This document shows positions 61,713-64,000 of a stretch of 64,000 nt of DNA, piece after piece. The stretch is taken from contig BCKK01000002.1 of assembly GCA_001600615.1 (NCBI GenBank), positions 3,254,809 through 3,318,808 on the forward strand, given 5' to 3'. The notes beneath the pieces were generated by a model. The model did no database searches and was not told where the DNA came from. It saw nothing but the letters and a program-made list of their open reading frames with translations. Positions within the stretch are counted from its first letter, which is position 1, and each line of letters begins with the position of its first letter. The DNA comes from Dioszegia crocea (Eukaryota; Basidiomycota; Tremellomycetes; Tremellales; Bulleribasidiaceae). The translations under genes and the position numbers were made by a program.

Positions 61713-61888
61713 GCATCTTGGTATGAGGCATGGCATCATTGGTCCTCGCATGTAGAATGCCCCTGATGCATTGATGGCCTGATGATCTGGTCCTTATCGC
61801 CCTTCTCTACACTTTACAGCCCAAGCCTCACCAGGCAGTCACCTAGCCTGGCGTACTCTGGCGGGCTTTGCGCACTCTGAGCAAGGGA

Positions 61889-62251
61889 TCATCCCTCTGG
61901 TTGCGGCTTGGGCAAGAGCGCATCACGATGTAGCACTTCCATTGCCACGGGCAGCGTATCTAGGTGGTGTAAACCGTCGTCAAAGCACACTAGACTCCCG
62001 TCGAAACTGGATGTGCCACCATGATACATGAAGAGCGCCGCTGTCTCCTGGCGGCCTCCAGGTGACCGACCGGTGAAGATCAGACTAGACTCGGCGCGGT
62101 CAGCCAATTTCTCGATCAGAAGGTTCTCCAAACCCGTGTTCCCCTTTGTAAGGGGTGAAGGGATAGGTAAAAGTGGTCCCGAGCAACAAGTCGCAGCAAT
62201 CAGGCCAGGACAGCATGCTCGAATCGCAAGGGATTGCACCCGACAATGCAT
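61889..62251 (-). CDS. Doubtful ORF, possibly a decayed gene or exon
   Basis: A 120-codon minus-strand frame includes ENLLIEKLADRAESSLIFTG and RQETAALFMYHGGTSSFDGS, which look more protein-like than the surrounding frames. It has no recognisable domain, no clear partner exon, and ends at 61889. It could be an exon of an unrecognised gene. Confidence 0.2.
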   Translation of the reverse strand: MHCRVQSLAIRACCPGLIAATCCSGPLLPIPSPLTKGNTGLENLLIEKLADRAESSLIFTGRSPGGRQETAALFMYHGGTSSFDGSLVCFDDGLHHLDTLPVAMEVLHRDALLPKPQPEG

Positions 62252-63269
62252 CGATCTATCAAGCTTCGAAGCTTTCGGCTCCTGATGTCAGATGTCCCCG
62301 GTGTGCTTGGCTGCCAAGCGTGAAAGAGACGCGACGAGACGCGACAAAGAGCAACTCTTGAGTTGCAAGTGCTTGACTTTGATGTTTTGGCGAAGAGTCA
62401 CGCCAGAATCGAGCTATGATTACAGGCGTGCAGATTGTAGACGGCCCCTTACATAGCGTAGATCGAGAGCAAATGCAGAATATGAAACACCTGAAACCTC
62501 CGAACAACAAGGAGAAGGCAAGGTAAACTTTCGCTTCTCGCAGCCGGCCTCGCGTCTGTGCACAGCACGGACGAGGTCCTCGGTGCTCGGGCGCTCACAA
62601 AGATGCATTCACCTCTCTCACGCACGTTCGCACTCGTTCGCAGCACGAGCTCGGACAACATCCCAGCCCTTCCCGCCCCGCTTTCACAGCCCCGAAGCTA
62701 ATAGCCCGAGCGCTTGAGCCCCGGCAAAACTAAAATTGACATGTCTCGTCGGGTGGCGACGCGTTTCACTCCTTGGCGTGCACGCCCACCCAAGTTCGTA
62801 ATAATTCACCCTTGAACCCTTACTTTCAGGATGCACGTCCTGTCCATAAGAACAAGATGGGCTCGTCGGATGAACATGCTATCGACTCTCACTAACAACT
62901 TTGACCCTATCTGACTTTGGTTGTTTGATCACAACAAACATTAGATTTCCCTAGACTTTATATAGATAAACAACCCTTCGACCTTCGTATCGTTCTCATC
63001 TCTCGCTTTCTTCCTTCGACCTGCTTCTACGCGTCTTCACCTTCGATTTAATCCCTTCCCACTAGATCTGTATAGATCGACTTTGGCTCTACGCCCGCCT
63101 GAAACACGACCTTTTCACGACCAATACCAAGCTTTGCTTGTCCCTCACACGTCCTTTCACAACAAGGATTTAGTTTCAGACCTCGCTGGCCTGAGACACA
63201 CGAACCGATCCTTCGGTACCCTCTTTAACATCTACCCATCCCTCTCACTGCACCCCCACCGCCCACAAC

Positions 63270-64000
<731 letters not shown>

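Larger units (their letters stand above)
60397..63269. other. Gene-poor stretch between arrestin-like gene and GH5 gene
   Basis: 2.9 kb without a secure gene. On the minus strand at 60,420-60,590 an open frame (LVDWIAGPDTPSPPNFEATH ... VSHINLDLAIPIDPYPYNQ) may be 5' coding sequence of the arrestin-like gene or a separate exon. Two further weak candidates are listed separately. The last ~570 bp (62,700-63,269) are pyrimidine-rich with TTTATATAGATAAAC at about 62,957, which looks like the promoter and long leader of the GH5 gene. Confidence 0.55.

Overview
This is nuclear DNA of a basidiomycete fungus, most likely a tremellomycete (Cryptococcus/Kwoniella/Dioszegia-like). I infer this from gene content (division-1 chitin synthase, phosphoketolase, fungal MHYT protein, Sla2, Ppg1, Vid27, an NF-YB with a short basic tail) and from gene structure. 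Genes are dense and broken by many tiny introns, mostly 30-50 nt, with GTRNGT donors and a CTGAC/CTGAT/CTAAC branch site only a few bases before the AG. Genus cannot be read from the sequence. No genes of bacterial type are present. One ambiguous base lies in the phosphoketolase gene.

Layout. 1-540 is the 3' part of an ARF GTPase. 541 to about 10,100 is a gene desert: only short unconvincing ORFs, but at least ten degenerate copies of a ~69-bp repeat in both orientations, a degenerate tandem array of ~600-bp units (4.9-6.9 kb) and a ~50-bp inverted repeat. From 10.1 kb on, the window is packed: VID27 (-), proteasome ATPase RPT2 (+), E2 enzyme UBC7 (+), endocytic adaptor SLA2 (-), phosphatase PPG1 (+), a METTL21-type methyltransferase (-), ribosomal protein eL6 (+), checkpoint kinase ATR/Mec1 (-), PAF1 (+), Fe-S scaffold NBP35 (-), chitin synthase (-), an MHYT membrane protein (-), an RNF126-like E3 (+), a coiled-coil orphan (-), the U2 snRNA gene (-), a ZIP transporter (-), phosphopantothenate-cysteine ligase (+), an unrecognised protein (-), the ribosome-quality-control E3 listerin (+), CCAAT-factor subunit HAP3 (-), an intron-containing tRNA-Pro(UGG) (-), phosphoketolase (-), the CAAX-prenyltransferase alpha subunit RAM2 (+), an arrestin-like protein (-), a second gene-poor stretch (60.4-63.3 kb), and the 5' part of a secreted GH5 glucanase (+).

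These are mostly unlinked housekeeping functions; there is no biosynthetic cluster or defence island. Proteostasis is over-represented (RPT2, UBC7, LTN1, RNF126-like E3, VID27), probably by chance. Genes alternate strands, giving divergent pairs with 140-250-bp shared promoters (VID27/RPT2, ATR/PAF1, ZIP/PPCS) and convergent pairs with almost no spacer: PAF1 and NBP35 stop codons abut with no spacer, PPG1 and the methyltransferase are 2 bp apart, RNF126-like/coiled-coil 10 bp, RPL6/ATR 23 bp, UBC7/SLA2 63 bp. The most unusual parts are the repeat-filled desert next to ARF, these overlapping 3' ends, the altered DLN metal-binding motif in the ATR kinase, and the eukaryotic MHYT protein.
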